A stretch of DNA of 64,000 bases from Sporothrix humicola (taxonomy: Eukaryota; Ascomycota; Sordariomycetes; Ophiostomatales; Ophiostomataceae). The position numbers were made by a program, and so were the translations under genes. The notes below the pieces were generated by a model. It did no database searches, was not told the origin of the DNA, and saw only the letters and a program-made list of their open reading frames with translations. Position 1 is the stretch's first letter; each line of letters begins with the position of its first letter. Below, one piece after another: positions 21,501-29,980 of the stretch. The DNA lies in contig WNYE01000031.1 in assembly GCA_021396245.1 (NCBI GenBank), positions 1-64,000 on the forward strand, given 5' to 3'.

Positions 21501-23702
21501 CATGAGTGGACGATCGTTGATAAAGTTGTGCATGGATACCTGCTGGCTGGAGTGCGTGAGGACCTTTCTCATGTAGGCCTGTACCTGGTGTGTCTGGAAT
21601 CCGGTTGTTTCAAGTTCGCAGTCCAGGTTGACAAGACTGTCCGTATGTTTGCCCCCTGGCCGTGATGTGATGATGGCATTTGGCTGCCGAAGGAGCCAGC
21701 GGAGAAATCTGGACATCTTGTGGTCGGCGTCCAAGAGATCCGACACTTCGTCGAACCCGTCCAAGAGAAACAGGGTGCGGTTGTTTCCCTCTCCTTCTGC
21801 ACAATACCGGCCCAGACCCTCCGAAAATACCTCGGAGCCCTTCAACTGCCGGAAGAACCCTTCTTTCAGCAACTCTGCAAGGCTGTAGTCGAGACGGGCC
21901 TCGTGGAGCTTCAAGCTTCGCAGGGGTAGCCACAAGATGCGGTCGAATCGCTGTGTCCAGGTGGCGAACCCTGCAGAGATAGGCCGACGTGTAAACTCGT
22001 GTACGACCTTCTTGCAGAGCGTTGTTTTGCCGACCCCTGCCCGACCACGAATCAAAACTCGTTGAGGCGTGCGAACTATGCCGTCGGCACATTTGCGAGG
22101 CGCGAAAAGATCGTGGAGTGAAAGTAATGCGTCGTCGGCAGACCTGCGACCGCGCTGTGTGCCAAGTGTGTTGTCCCTTTGGACAACAGTGAGGTTGATA
22201 TAGCATTGTTCCATTGGAAGCTCGTCACCAGAAACGCGAATGATTTTTAGCCTCTTTTCCTCCTCGCCGAGGTAGCAATTTCGCAGCACCATGTCTGCAT
22301 ACGACACATGTGCCTCGCGGCATGCCGTCCAAGCGCTCTCATATAAGGCCGATGAGAGTCGTGTTTTTCCAGGTGCGCTGCAAGCGACTTTGGAAGAGTA
22401 GGTCTTGGGCTTTTTCAAAGTCGTGGAGAACTTCATCTTCATTCGTTCCCGTGCCGAGCCACGTGCAGCGTTTGCCGGTGTATCGGCTTGCACAATCCCA
22501 CACATCTCCGAGGTTGCCGTCCTCCAGGCCTTGATGTAGTCGTCGTTGCTTTGAAATCTGCCGAATTTGTTGAGAAGAGACATTGTGGATCGGATTCCCT
22601 CTTGTCTCGCTTTTGTATCATCATTTCGGTGCCGTCCGTTGGTTTGATAGGCGCGCTCGAGCTGAGAATAGATGCCGCAGATAAAGTTCCCTTCTTTCCG
22701 GCAGGCAACCGCTCCGACAAAGCTTTCGAGCTCGGCAAACCTCTGCGCGCGTATGAGGATATCGGTGAACCGCAGCGCATTGTACCACGGCTTTGATGGC
22801 TGGTAGAACCTGACATCCTGGACAGCTCCCTCGGCTGCGTCCACCGCGCTGGAGATAGCCTTGACAACTTCCACTAACGACTCAACAAGATCCGGTATGT
22901 CGGCGAGTTGGACCAGTCCGTCAACAAGCTTGGATGGGTCCATTGTTGGAACGGCACCGGCGATCTGTGCGCTTGCTTGCACAAATGTCATTCCGTGGCG
23001 AAGTAGTGTCTTGTATGGTCCTTCATCGTCGGGAATGCCACGCAGCGCTTCGAATGCGTAGGCAGCAGCCTGTGCTATACGGATCTCGTTTGAATCCTTA
23101 AGCTTCTTGAGTGTTTTCAGTAATGGCGCGCGATATTTCTCACGGCTGATGCCATTTGTCTTGGCGTCATTCATGGCGTCGAGCACGTTTCCGAGCACAA
23201 GGAGGGTTTGGTACTGCGCCGAAAGGCCGGCTCCATCGACCGATCTCTGGAGGCGTGTTTGCAGGCTGATCATGACGTTTTCCAGCTGCAGATCCATGCG
23301 TCTCTGGCCTGGGGCGGCTCCAGCAACTCCATCGCCAATGCTGTCGGCATAGCGGAGCACACAGACGAACTCCTCGCACAATTCCGGTCGCAGAATGGAA
23401 CCGTCGGCAGTGCCAACAATGATTGCATCCATAAACGTCTGCAGGAGTCTGCTGTATCCATCCCAATCCAGATACGGCACAATGGCTGCGGCTTCGTGGA
23501 TATGGGCGTACGTTTTGTCTGTGTTGAAAATGTCCGCCATCTGCAAGACCAAAGCGTTGAGCGCCCCTCGCTCCTTGTTGCTGATTGTCGGATCTTGGAG
23601 ACGTCTGAGCAGCTCGGTCGTTGTCGTCGGAAAACAAACGGCCGCGCCTGCCCCAGAGGATACTGGCCGAACCGCAACGGTTGAAGCTTTGAATTCGGGC
23701 AT
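18501..23702 (-). CDS. NACHT-domain NLR-like (STAND) protein with ARM-like N-terminus and HEAT repeats
   Basis: An intronless gene of 1733 residues. Residues about 70-400 are all-helical and include YRAPLLKTLKKL, then AYAFEALRGIPDDEG, then WYNALRFTDILIRA. These resemble an ARM-like domain that I recall from NACHT proteins of Mortierella-type fungi. The NACHT domain follows: Walker A GRAGVGKTT at about 551-559, Walker B FLLDGFDEV at about 643-652, and an IITSRPG sensor-like motif shortly after. A long helical arm leads to HEAT-like repeats at about 1220-1450 (RLVRYIDHANAQVRVAAMR, VRLGAVNVL, VRLRAIQACL). This is the plan of fungal NLRs, signal-transducing ATPases linked to non-self recognition and regulated cell death. 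No effector domain of a named class (HET, PNP, patatin, HeLo) is visible. It lies in a gene-sparse region with mobile DNA nearby. Confidence 0.88.
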   Translation of the reverse strand: MPEFKASTVAVRPVSSGAGAAVCFPTTTTELLRRLQDPTISNKERGALNALVLQMADIFNTDKTYAHIHEAAAIVPYLDWDGYSRLLQTFMDAIIVGTADGSILRPELCEEFVCVLRYADSIGDGVAGAAPGQRRMDLQLENVMISLQTRLQRSVDGAGLSAQYQTLLVLGNVLDAMNDAKTNGISREKYRAPLLKTLKKLKDSNEIRIAQAAAYAFEALRGIPDDEGPYKTLLRHGMTFVQASAQIAGAVPTMDPSKLVDGLVQLADIPDLVESLVEVVKAISSAVDAAEGAVQDVRFYQPSKPWYNALRFTDILIRAQRFAELESFVGAVACRKEGNFICGIYSQLERAYQTNGRHRNDDTKARQEGIRSTMSLLNKFGRFQSNDDYIKAWRTATSEMCGIVQADTPANAARGSARERMKMKFSTTLKKPKTYSSKVACSAPGKTRLSSALYESAWTACREAHVSYADMVLRNCYLGEEEKRLKIIRVSGDELPMEQCYINLTVVQRDNTLGTQRGRRSADDALLSLHDLFAPRKCADGIVRTPQRVLIRGRAGVGKTTLCKKVVHEFTRRPISAGFATWTQRFDRILWLPLRSLKLHEARLDYSLAELLKEGFFRQLKGSEVFSEGLGRYCAEGEGNNRTLFLLDGFDEVSDLLDADHKMSRFLRWLLRQPNAIITSRPGGKHTDSLVNLDCELETTGFQTHQVQAYMRKVLTHSSQQVSMHNFINDRPLMAELVRIPIQLDALCYVWANESVTAYDGDTQNDDLSTMTSVYQRVERWLWCKDLPRLYKEKHANFTTADTALDLADSEVNGRVRTHATILQTLAFAGLYHDKISFDFNWCTRVAESAKVGPLSINLADFLGAASFLRSSELSSTHGNAVSARHAANRTYYFIHLTYQEYFAAHYFASCWTRSTPLLCPGIGHRPIVRVDVRDFLRAHKYQTRFRVFWCFVSGILGRNEDESHLSRFFNELEQEPRDIAGRAHQRLVIQCLAEADPLQNRSLFDQHRRVLHDWVIWTAKHGGDDYDIANEQDFPARVYESATRELSEDCLTTYMARPRPFLSTMRICNVAGHVANNTLHSTQALKILADEYTIPLNVLHTLFPHLKDAYIVPETEAGPKYICKGPDIFYTPSKHTGLPLMVDERHKVTWQRRVVAKLIASDLPDAIDYFMHFFSVYDHVDTPQSRDEWGFARFFNRFFNSELSAKLGWSFSTTDIDRLVRYIDHANAQVRVAAMRVLFTESPLPAPVMASMEKRLQGPDGQVVNLTLRDVPAIFIAPSELRPLIAQCLKRPASDTRYHALLTMARFGGSLSKSDTAALLSALQSTTHQQRLDITRSLASAGYTTPDTVHFTLVKKLIRDESSDVRLGAVNVLNHQRPCDDVFTLLSDVIRTDPVMIVRLRAIQACLFQGLPTPATTADILLRALGEDNGQLKETAAELMWRIDTTDNYIIRAIRLDGISGATWASAMWGHAPSTLSLAVLDALFEKYWTCERYDPFRSSLRLILVPMADKISEEQLRDLFVEWRDTLGACETERSTFSLQEERDQKTVSEISNILSSRANLPEDIRKALVDLVLDGPKYKSSAAADALSNPHLIDPRVVSALVEKKFAWIAARKTGLDDDTVRQVRHGLMDEALQLSKSRAYKPQDVFRHSRVLSDDDYSKLVGYNMTNLDFFMDEFLQGERIDATIVADGNDHYIADLAEGPRRITRKYLSISIEEYMGREGMPKALDRI

Positions 23703-24346
23703 TGTTGCGGGTTGTGGAGGAGGAGCTTCGTCTGAGAAATGAAAATCTTCTTAGATGCCTTGGGGGCGCAGTACTGGAAAATGTGTAACTGGTCAGGATG
23801 AAGAAACATCAAGGTGTGTGCTGCTTGAAATTCAACAGACTGAAGAGAATACGGTGGAATTGCGGCCGGCGCTTACGTGGGAAATGGGCGCCGCGCCCAA
23901 ATCGTCTTTGCTCGAAGTTGCAAGGCGGTCTCCAGTTTGGGTCTCGCCAATTGCATCTCTTGAAAACAAATACGGTACGGCACATTGCAACACGGCTGGA
24001 CAAGAGAAGTGCGAGGCAGACTGAAGGGGAAGGCGGGGCAAAAATACATGACTTGCTACGTGTATCCACTGTACTTTCGTGACAAAATGTCGCTGTGTCA
24101 TAAGAGGTCGGTGCTAGAAACATTTGGTATCACCTACACGTCACAAATAAACCAAGTGGAATATATGACCAGTTACGGTGGACCATATGACAAAGTCGGC
24201 AAACAGTCGAAATCTTTATGAAAAAACTAAAGCGTACAGAACTGCATAGTGTAAATAAGCGCAACCGAAAAAAGAAACTGAAACGAAAACGAAATGATGA
24301 AAAGAAATTAAAGAATGAAAGATTAAACTCCGAAAAGTCGAATTGT

Positions 24347-24428
24347 GAAAAGTCGAATTACGAAAAGTTGAGTTAGTTGAACTGTGAAAAGTAGTTTCAT
24401 AATTCAACTCGTCGTAATTCGACTTTTC
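24347..24428. repeat. Long imperfect inverted repeat (28-bp arms)
   Basis: Arms at 24347-24374 and 24401-24428 match at 25 of 28 positions, with the first 17 perfectly paired (GAAAAGTCGAATTACGA). The loop is 26 nt. Extra copies of GAAAAGTCGAATT and its reverse lie just outside, at about 24332 and 24429, so the structure grew by local duplication. Role unknown. Confidence 0.8.
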
Positions 24429-24655
24429 GAAGTTCAACTTTATAATCTTTTTCTTCCTTCTGTCGTCTTTTCGTCTTTTCGTCTTTTTGTTGACCTTTTG
24501 ATTTGGAAAATGCTATTTACACTGATTTGTCAGAAACAAATCCATTTTTTGGATGTTTTGCCCCTGGTCCTATGGTCCGCCGTAACCAACGTTCCGGAGC
24601 ATCCTACACTACTAGTACACGGCGCGTCCCGTTGCGGGCTCTAGCCTAGCGTGAG

Positions 24656-24692
24656 ACTGTTGGCAGGAGCAAAGATCGCTCCTACCAACAGT
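24656..24692. repeat. 15-bp hairpin
   Basis: ACTGTTGGCAGGAGC is followed by a 7-nt loop and GCTCCTACCAACAGT, pairing at 14 of 15 positions. It ends 50 bp before the miniature element and may be part of an older insertion. A related GTTGGTAG stretch lies just beyond the far end of that element. Confidence 0.7.
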
Positions 24693-24742
24693 GGAACTGC
24701 TCAGGGCCCATTACAGCGTTTAGAACAATGATAGAGCGCGTA

Positions 24743-25013
24743 CAGTGAGTCCCAAAAGTGACTCACATACCCCCTAAACACACCAAGACTCGCTCTATTG
24801 TGAACGCTCCAAACCCACCAGAAAAATTCAATAAAATACAAAAAAATATAAGTTGTACTTTTAAATAGACAAAATTCGATTTGTATAGTTTTTTTAACCG
24901 TTTTGTAAGTGAAGTGCGGGTGTTGTAGTGATCGAGTGAAGCTGGAAATTTCACACACCAAATTCACTAACAAATTTCGATTTTCCAATGTGCTTCACTT
25001 TCCGGACCCACTG
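24743..25013. mobile_element. Tc1/mariner-type MITE (271 bp) with TA target duplication
   Basis: The element begins CAGTGAGTCC and ends GGACCCACTG. Including the flanking TA, the two 28-bp ends match as inverted repeats at 23 of 28 positions (each runs from TACAGTG through AAAGTGA to CACAT). TA dinucleotides flank both ends (24741-24742 and 25014-25015), the target-site duplication of Tc1/mariner transposases. The AT-rich interior carries no coding capacity, so it would need a transposase from elsewhere. The mismatches between ends suggest it is not very recent. Confidence 0.82.
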
Positions 25014-25185
25014 TAGGTCAGCGCGTTTTGTTGGTAGCAGACAGTGTCTTCAGGTTATGCGAAAGTAAACATTTCGCTCGTCCCTTTATCCGTGGTAATG
25101 TTTTGCACGGTATCATCTTCATTGCTTTTTGTTTTAACGGCGGTGAAGATAAGAATAAGAAGAGAAGAATAGTTCATTGTCGGTG

Positions 25186-25271
25186 TACTCCGTAAATGTA
25201 TAAGTGACAGAACCAGCCACCAAACCACATTGCCCAAAGTTCAGCCGCAATACTCCGTACAGTACTCCGTA
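25186..25271. repeat. Cluster of three TACTCCGTA motifs
   Basis: Copies at 25186-25194, 25251-25259 and 25263-25271; the last two are only 12 bp apart. A related TACGGAG occurs near 25332. The half-palindrome is a recurrent short repeat in ascomycete intergenic DNA as I remember it. Its origin here is unknown. Confidence 0.6.
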
Positions 25272-25947
25272 CGCCATGGCATTGCGGAAAAGGGCTGTTA
25301 TTGCGTGCCTAGCCACATCGGCTGAGGAGTCTACGGAGGAGTCTCATAAATGATAGCTTCTGCCGAATGCTATACAAAGAGATTTCAGGCGCGAATTTTC
25401 ATGGGGACTCTACACAAAAAATCCACATCCTCAGTATATAAGTATTTAGTGCATATCTTAACAGTATTGCATTCGTATGGGTCTGGAAAATCGATATGTT
25501 GATTTGACTTTTTTTTTTTGAATTGATAATTGATAAGTGATAATTGAGAAGAAGAGGGAAAAAAACATACAAAACTTCAGCTCGCAAAATTGCACTTTGA
25601 ATCAAACGTAAAATTGAGGCGATAAATTGGACAAAAATGTTTTAAAACAAGAATGACTTCTTCGAGACAAGGCGCATCCGAAATACGAAGATTGCCTCCT
25701 TGACGGCTTATTGAAAAAGAAAAAAAGCATTTTATGCTGGATCCAGGAAATTGTATTTGCAAAGTCTACTCTAGGATCGCCCACCTGGAGCGACCGCTAT
25801 GAAAATGAATGGCATCTCAACTCTCCACTGAGAGCTCCAACTTCCACCACCCCTTCCCCTCTATCCACCCCAAGCAATCTCCCCAAAGATGTTCGAAGCC
25901 CCATTCGGTATCGCGACGAAGAAAGAAGTGCAACATGGCGTTCCATC

Positions 25948-26274
25948 TTACGGGAAGTAGCAGCCCCAGTCGTACTTGCCGCCACCCTGGGGGTCAGCGG
26001 AGGCGTTGTTGTGGTAGTTGCGCGAGCAGAAGCCGTTGACATCGAGAGTGGCCGACTGACCGGTGGAGGGGCGCGAGCACTTCCAGTCGTAGGCGTTCTT
26101 GCCCGAGACGGCAGTCCAGTCATTGCCATACTGCTGCTTGCAGGCGAGCTCCATGTCGACGGAGCCGGCCCAGGGGCCACGAGCGGGAGCAGCCAAGGCA
26201 GCCGAGACGGGCGAGGCGGCAAAGAGAGCCAGGGCGGCGACAGCAACGCCGAGAACGGTTGAGGGAGTGTACAT
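25948..26274 (-). CDS. Small secreted four-cysteine protein (candidate effector)
   Basis: The product has 108 residues. A clear signal peptide occupies about 1-25 (hydrophobic VLGVAVAALALFAA, then SPVSAALA). The mature part has Cys45, 66, 83 and 105 and reads as two related halves. The first runs from ACKQQYG to AYDWKC, the second from FCSRNYH to KYDWGCYFP. Cysteine spacing is 21 and 22 residues, so each half likely closes one disulfide. Size, secretion and cysteines fit an effector-like or antimicrobial-type protein, but no named family is certain. The gene has a possible 5' leader intron upstream and stands alone in the accessory region. Confidence 0.8.
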   Translation of the reverse strand: MYTPSTVLGVAVAALALFAASPVSAALAAPARGPWAGSVDMELACKQQYGNDWTAVSGKNAYDWKCSRPSTGQSATLDVNGFCSRNYHNNASADPQGGGKYDWGCYFP

Positions 26275-26840
26275 TTTGAGTGTAAAGGTGACTGGGAAAA
26301 CGTGTTAGCGAGGAAGAAAGACTTGAAGTTGAGCGAGCTTGGACTTGCCTGAAAGTCGATGTTTGTTGTTGGAATTGCGTTGAGGATGAGAGTGAAGTGG
26401 AGATGGTGATTGTGATGATGAGGAAAACAAAACTCGACAAGTTGGAGGAGATACTTGCCTCTTTTATAAAAAGTTTGAGCACATTCATCTGTCGCATCTC
26501 ACATCCATTTTCATGAAGATGTTGTTGCCTGGGAGCTTAGATAGAAAATATTGAGCGACACCACCTTCCTCTTTGTTGTCGTCAGTATCAAGACCGGGCT
26601 ATCGTCGGGACCGCGATGCCGTTGACATGATAATTGTTTGCCAAGATAAAGAGTGCGAGTCTCGGATCATAGAATTGCTGGTAAGCGGCCGGTGTCGAGG
26701 CCGCGCGAGTACGGAGAATATCGCTGCGGCTGGGGCATCGTCGCATTGTTGATGCAGATGATATTGTGAGGAATAGACCGATGACTTCGATGTCGATTTG
26801 ATTTTTTCATTCGTTTATTGCAGACGGAGTCCAAATTCAT

Positions 26841-27005
26841 TTAGAAATTCATATAGAGATAGGGGGCAAAGGGAGCTTCCCATTCCTCCAGGATCATGAT
26901 GTGGGCCGCATCCGGTCTCTTGTCGCGCTTGACGTTGCCTGCCGCCGTGCCGCTCTCGAAGTTGTGGACAGCCTCCCGGGCGCATCCATCTTGATATCTT
27001 GGCGT
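26841..27005 (-). pseudogene. Possible decayed gene fragment
   Basis: A 54-codon open stretch ends at the TAA at 26841-26843 and reads like real protein (DGCAREAVHNFESG, then AAHIMILEEWEAPFAPYLY). It lacks a start and a good splice acceptor. Further minus-strand stretches in other frames up to about 27430 also look protein-like. One reading is an old gene broken by frameshifts. No family is recognised and chance cannot be excluded. Confidence 0.25.
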
Positions 27006-27570
27006 TCAACGTTGAACGAAGGGCGGCGACCTGTTTTCCCGGTAATGGCATGACTCGGCAATATATTGACCCTCGATCCCAGGGTCTGAATTGGGTTATA
27101 TCTTGTAAATGTTAATTGGGATTGCATCCAGACTTGTGTTATTCTTGGTTGATTTTCATCGGGTCCCTGGATTGCACCGCCACAGCGGCGCGTCGGGAAA
27201 TAGTACTAGGATTTAGAGCGCAGGGCTGCCTGGATAAAAGGTAACGATCCATCCGTGATCCGGCTATGATGATAAACATCAGCGAGAACAAGCACAATTG
27301 AGGCTCGTACAGGTTTCCCAAAGCAGACATTCTTGAAATGCCTACAAGGGTTAATTGATAAACGGCCGATAGACTGTGCATCAACCTCGTAGGGCACCTC
27401 GTAAAGGCAGAACATCTCCATATATCATTTAGGGAGCGCGGTTCAATTGGCAAGAGCCTCAATCAAAAATTAATATATTAAGGAGAGACAGCATCCTTCC
27501 CAGCGGTGCTGCGGCACAGGAAATATGAAGAGGAGGAATTGAAGTGAACAACAGCAAGGGTAGACTTTAC

Positions 27571-27571
<1 letters not shown>

Positions 27572-27607
<36 letters not shown>
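27572..27607. repeat. Poly(A) tract of 36 nt
   Basis: An uninterrupted run of 36 A residues on the plus strand, about 325 bp beyond the stop codon of the HMG-CoA lyase fusion gene. It could be a microsatellite, or the tail of a reverse-transcribed insertion whose body has decayed. Confidence 0.9.
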
Positions 27608-27611
<4 letters not shown>

Positions 27612-27932
27612 CCAAAAGGCGTCCAATTCGACGACATAAACGAATAAAAGTGCTATTTGAGCTAACGTGATTTGGTTCTCGTTAAAAATTGCTCTTTCAA
27701 GTCAAACTTCATTTACAACATGCGTCAAGAATAGGCCCAAGAAAACGATGAAGGAATCCACGTCACTGACCCAGCCACAACTAGATTGTTCACAGATGCG
27801 ATGAATGCGAGCAGTACAGGTCCTCTGTTTTCCTTTGACGTTTTGGAGCTATTTTATTTACTGTTCATTGATGCTAAAGTTACTAAATATTTCAAACAAT
27901 ATGACGACGAGACAGGCCCCAAGAAATCACGG

Positions 27933-29980
27933 CTAAAAGTCTGTGACGCCGTCATAGGGGCTGCGGTTGCCCCACAGGGTGTTCCAGCTGAACTGCTTGT
28001 TCTTCTTCTGGAACTGGCCAATGCCATACTCGCCCTCGGACCCAGGAGCCATCATATTGTTGAACGTCTTCTTGACGAGGCGGACCTGCTCGGGGCTATC
28101 AGGATTCTCCCAAGCCAGGCGAGTGAGCTCCTTGTTGATGGCAGCGGCGCGAGGAGCTGCACGGTCCAGGATGTCGAGGTAGGCGTTGACGCTCTCGTCC
28201 AGGCTCTGCGACGCAGGAACGACAGTGTGGATCGCGCCAATACGGTGAAGCTCGGCCGGCTTAATTTCACGCGCCGACAACATGCCCTCACGAGCTGTCG
28301 AAGGACCCCATTCACGAACCAGGAACTTGGAAATGACGGCCGGGCTGACGCCAATCTTGGCCTCGCTCAGAGTCCAGCGAGCCTTCTCAGAGACAATTCG
28401 AACGTCGCAGACAAACGTGAGTCCGACACCGCCGCCAAAGCACGGGCCATCGACGACAGAAATGGTCGTCTGCGGGACGTGGTCAATGGCATCGTAGAGA
28501 GCAAAGACCTTGGCGTAGTAGTTGTCCTCGGTGGATGTGTCTGCGGTATCAGTGTTTCCACTCAGGTCCATGCCTGTGCAAAAGTACTTGCCCTCCGCCT
28601 CAAGGATAATATTGTAGACACCGGCGTCGCTGCCGACTTTCCGGAAAAAGTCGGTCAGACCCTGAAGCATGGAGTCTGTGAGAGCATTGCCGTTGCGGGG
28701 ACGAGTCAGCGTGACCTTAACTGCCGTGCCCGAGCGAGACAGACGGTACTCGCCAGTATCCTCAATGGTCTCCCAGATGCGCAGTGTTTTGGCTGGCTTC
28801 GCCTCCTCGGACTTCTTGTCGGACTTTTTGTTGAGAGAGGTGCCCTGCCACTGCTTCTTGGCAGAGAGGGCGGCTCCAACACGGCTGCCGTAGGGGATAC
28901 CGATTTCCTTGGAGATCCACTGGCCAATATCAATAAGCTTGTCAAGGTCCACACCGGTGTTGATTCCGCCCTTCTCCAACGTGTAAATGACATCCTCGGT
29001 CGAAACATTGCCACGGGCTCCCGGCGCATAAGGACATCCACCAAGACCGGCAACACTGCTGTCAAATGTGCGGATGCCCATCTCATAGGACTTGATGATG
29101 TTGCCAAGACCCTGACCGTACGTATCGTGGAAGTGACCAGCCAGACGGTTGGCAGGAATAACAGGAAGCAAGACGTCCAGCAGTTTCTCAACATCCATGG
29201 GAGTACCAACGCCAAGAGTATCTCCAAGAGCGACTTCATAACAGCCAAGATCGAGAAGACGCTGAACAACCGGCAGAACAGCCTCAGGGGGCGTAGGGCC
29301 GGCGAAAGGGTCAGAGAAGATGCATGACGTGGCGCTGAATAGTCAGTACGGTTAATAGATTGATAGTTTGTGACGCATATGTTGACTTACCCTCTCACGC
29401 GAATACCAAGCTCACGGGCCTTCTTTGCAACGGCCGAAGCTTGGGCCAGGGCCTCGTCGATGGTGCAGTTCTGGTTGGCCTTGCTGAAAGGCTCGGTAAT
29501 CGATGCAAAGACGACAATCTCTTTGGCCTGAGCCTTGTGTGCGTTCTCAAGTCCCTTCAAGTTGGGAGCCAAGACTGGAAGTCCTAGTGGTCTTGCGTCA
29601 GTCGACAGCGGAAGGACTGCATCCATCACGGTCGCTCCGTCAGCAAGCTGCGGCACCCATTTCGGCGACACAAACGACGTGGCCTCGACGGCTTGCAGTC
29701 CCGTGTCGGCCAGCCGCCGGATCAGCTCGATTTTTGTGTCGGTGGGAATTTGTTGCTTGATGTTTTGGAGACCATCGCGTGGGCCGACTTCAAGAATGTG
29801 CACATCGGCGCCTGAAATCGTGCGGGCAGGGCCGCTGTCTACCGTGAACCGGCGTTGACTCTGAAGGCGTGTCGTTGCAAAGACTAGAAAAGGTGCACAT
29901 CGATTCCGTGGTGACGATTTCGCCAGTTGCCGAACGGATGCAGCCAATAATGGCGAGACTGATTTTGAGCTGTACATCAT
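27933..29980 (-). CDS. Fused HMG-CoA lyase / methylglutaconyl-type enoyl-CoA hydratase, mitochondrial
   Basis: Exons, complement of 29391-29980 and 27933-29334, give 663 residues; the 56-bp intron starts GTAAGT. An Arg/Ser-rich start (1-45) looks like a mitochondrial presequence. HMG-CoA lyase spans about 58-355: VGPRDGLQN, GDTLGVGTP, metal ligands His264/His266 (HFHDTYGQ) and catalytic Cys297 (GLGGCPYAPG). A Lys-rich linker leads to an enoyl-CoA hydratase domain from about 390. Its oxyanion loop is GPCFGGGVGL and one acidic residue is Glu521 (LSEAKIG). The other glutamate of classical crotonases is Gly here, and the following VSPAVISKF resembles LiuC/AtuE-type hydratases. The pair would hydrate 3-methylglutaconyl-CoA and cleave HMG-CoA to acetyl-CoA and acetoacetate, the last steps of leucine or isoprenoid-acid breakdown. 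Confidence 0.92.

Larger units (their letters stand above)
23703..25947. other. Gene-free accessory stretch with hairpins and a miniature transposon
   Basis: About 2.2 kb without a supportable gene. It contains the separately listed hairpins, the Tc1/mariner-type element and a cluster of TACTCCGTA motifs. Composition becomes AT-rich from 24.2 kb. Short frames on both strands have no domain. Confidence 0.6.
26275..27932. other. Gene-poor spacer with promoter of the secreted protein
   Basis: About 1.66 kb. The first 250 bp form the leader and promoter of the small secreted protein. The remainder holds the weak pseudogene candidate and the poly(A) tract listed separately. Nothing else is supportable. 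Confidence 0.55.

Noticed and set aside
27786..29327. Long plus-strand frame of 513 codons
   Set aside because: It lies entirely antisense to the HMG-CoA lyase/hydratase gene, has no domain, and arises from the codon bias of the real gene.
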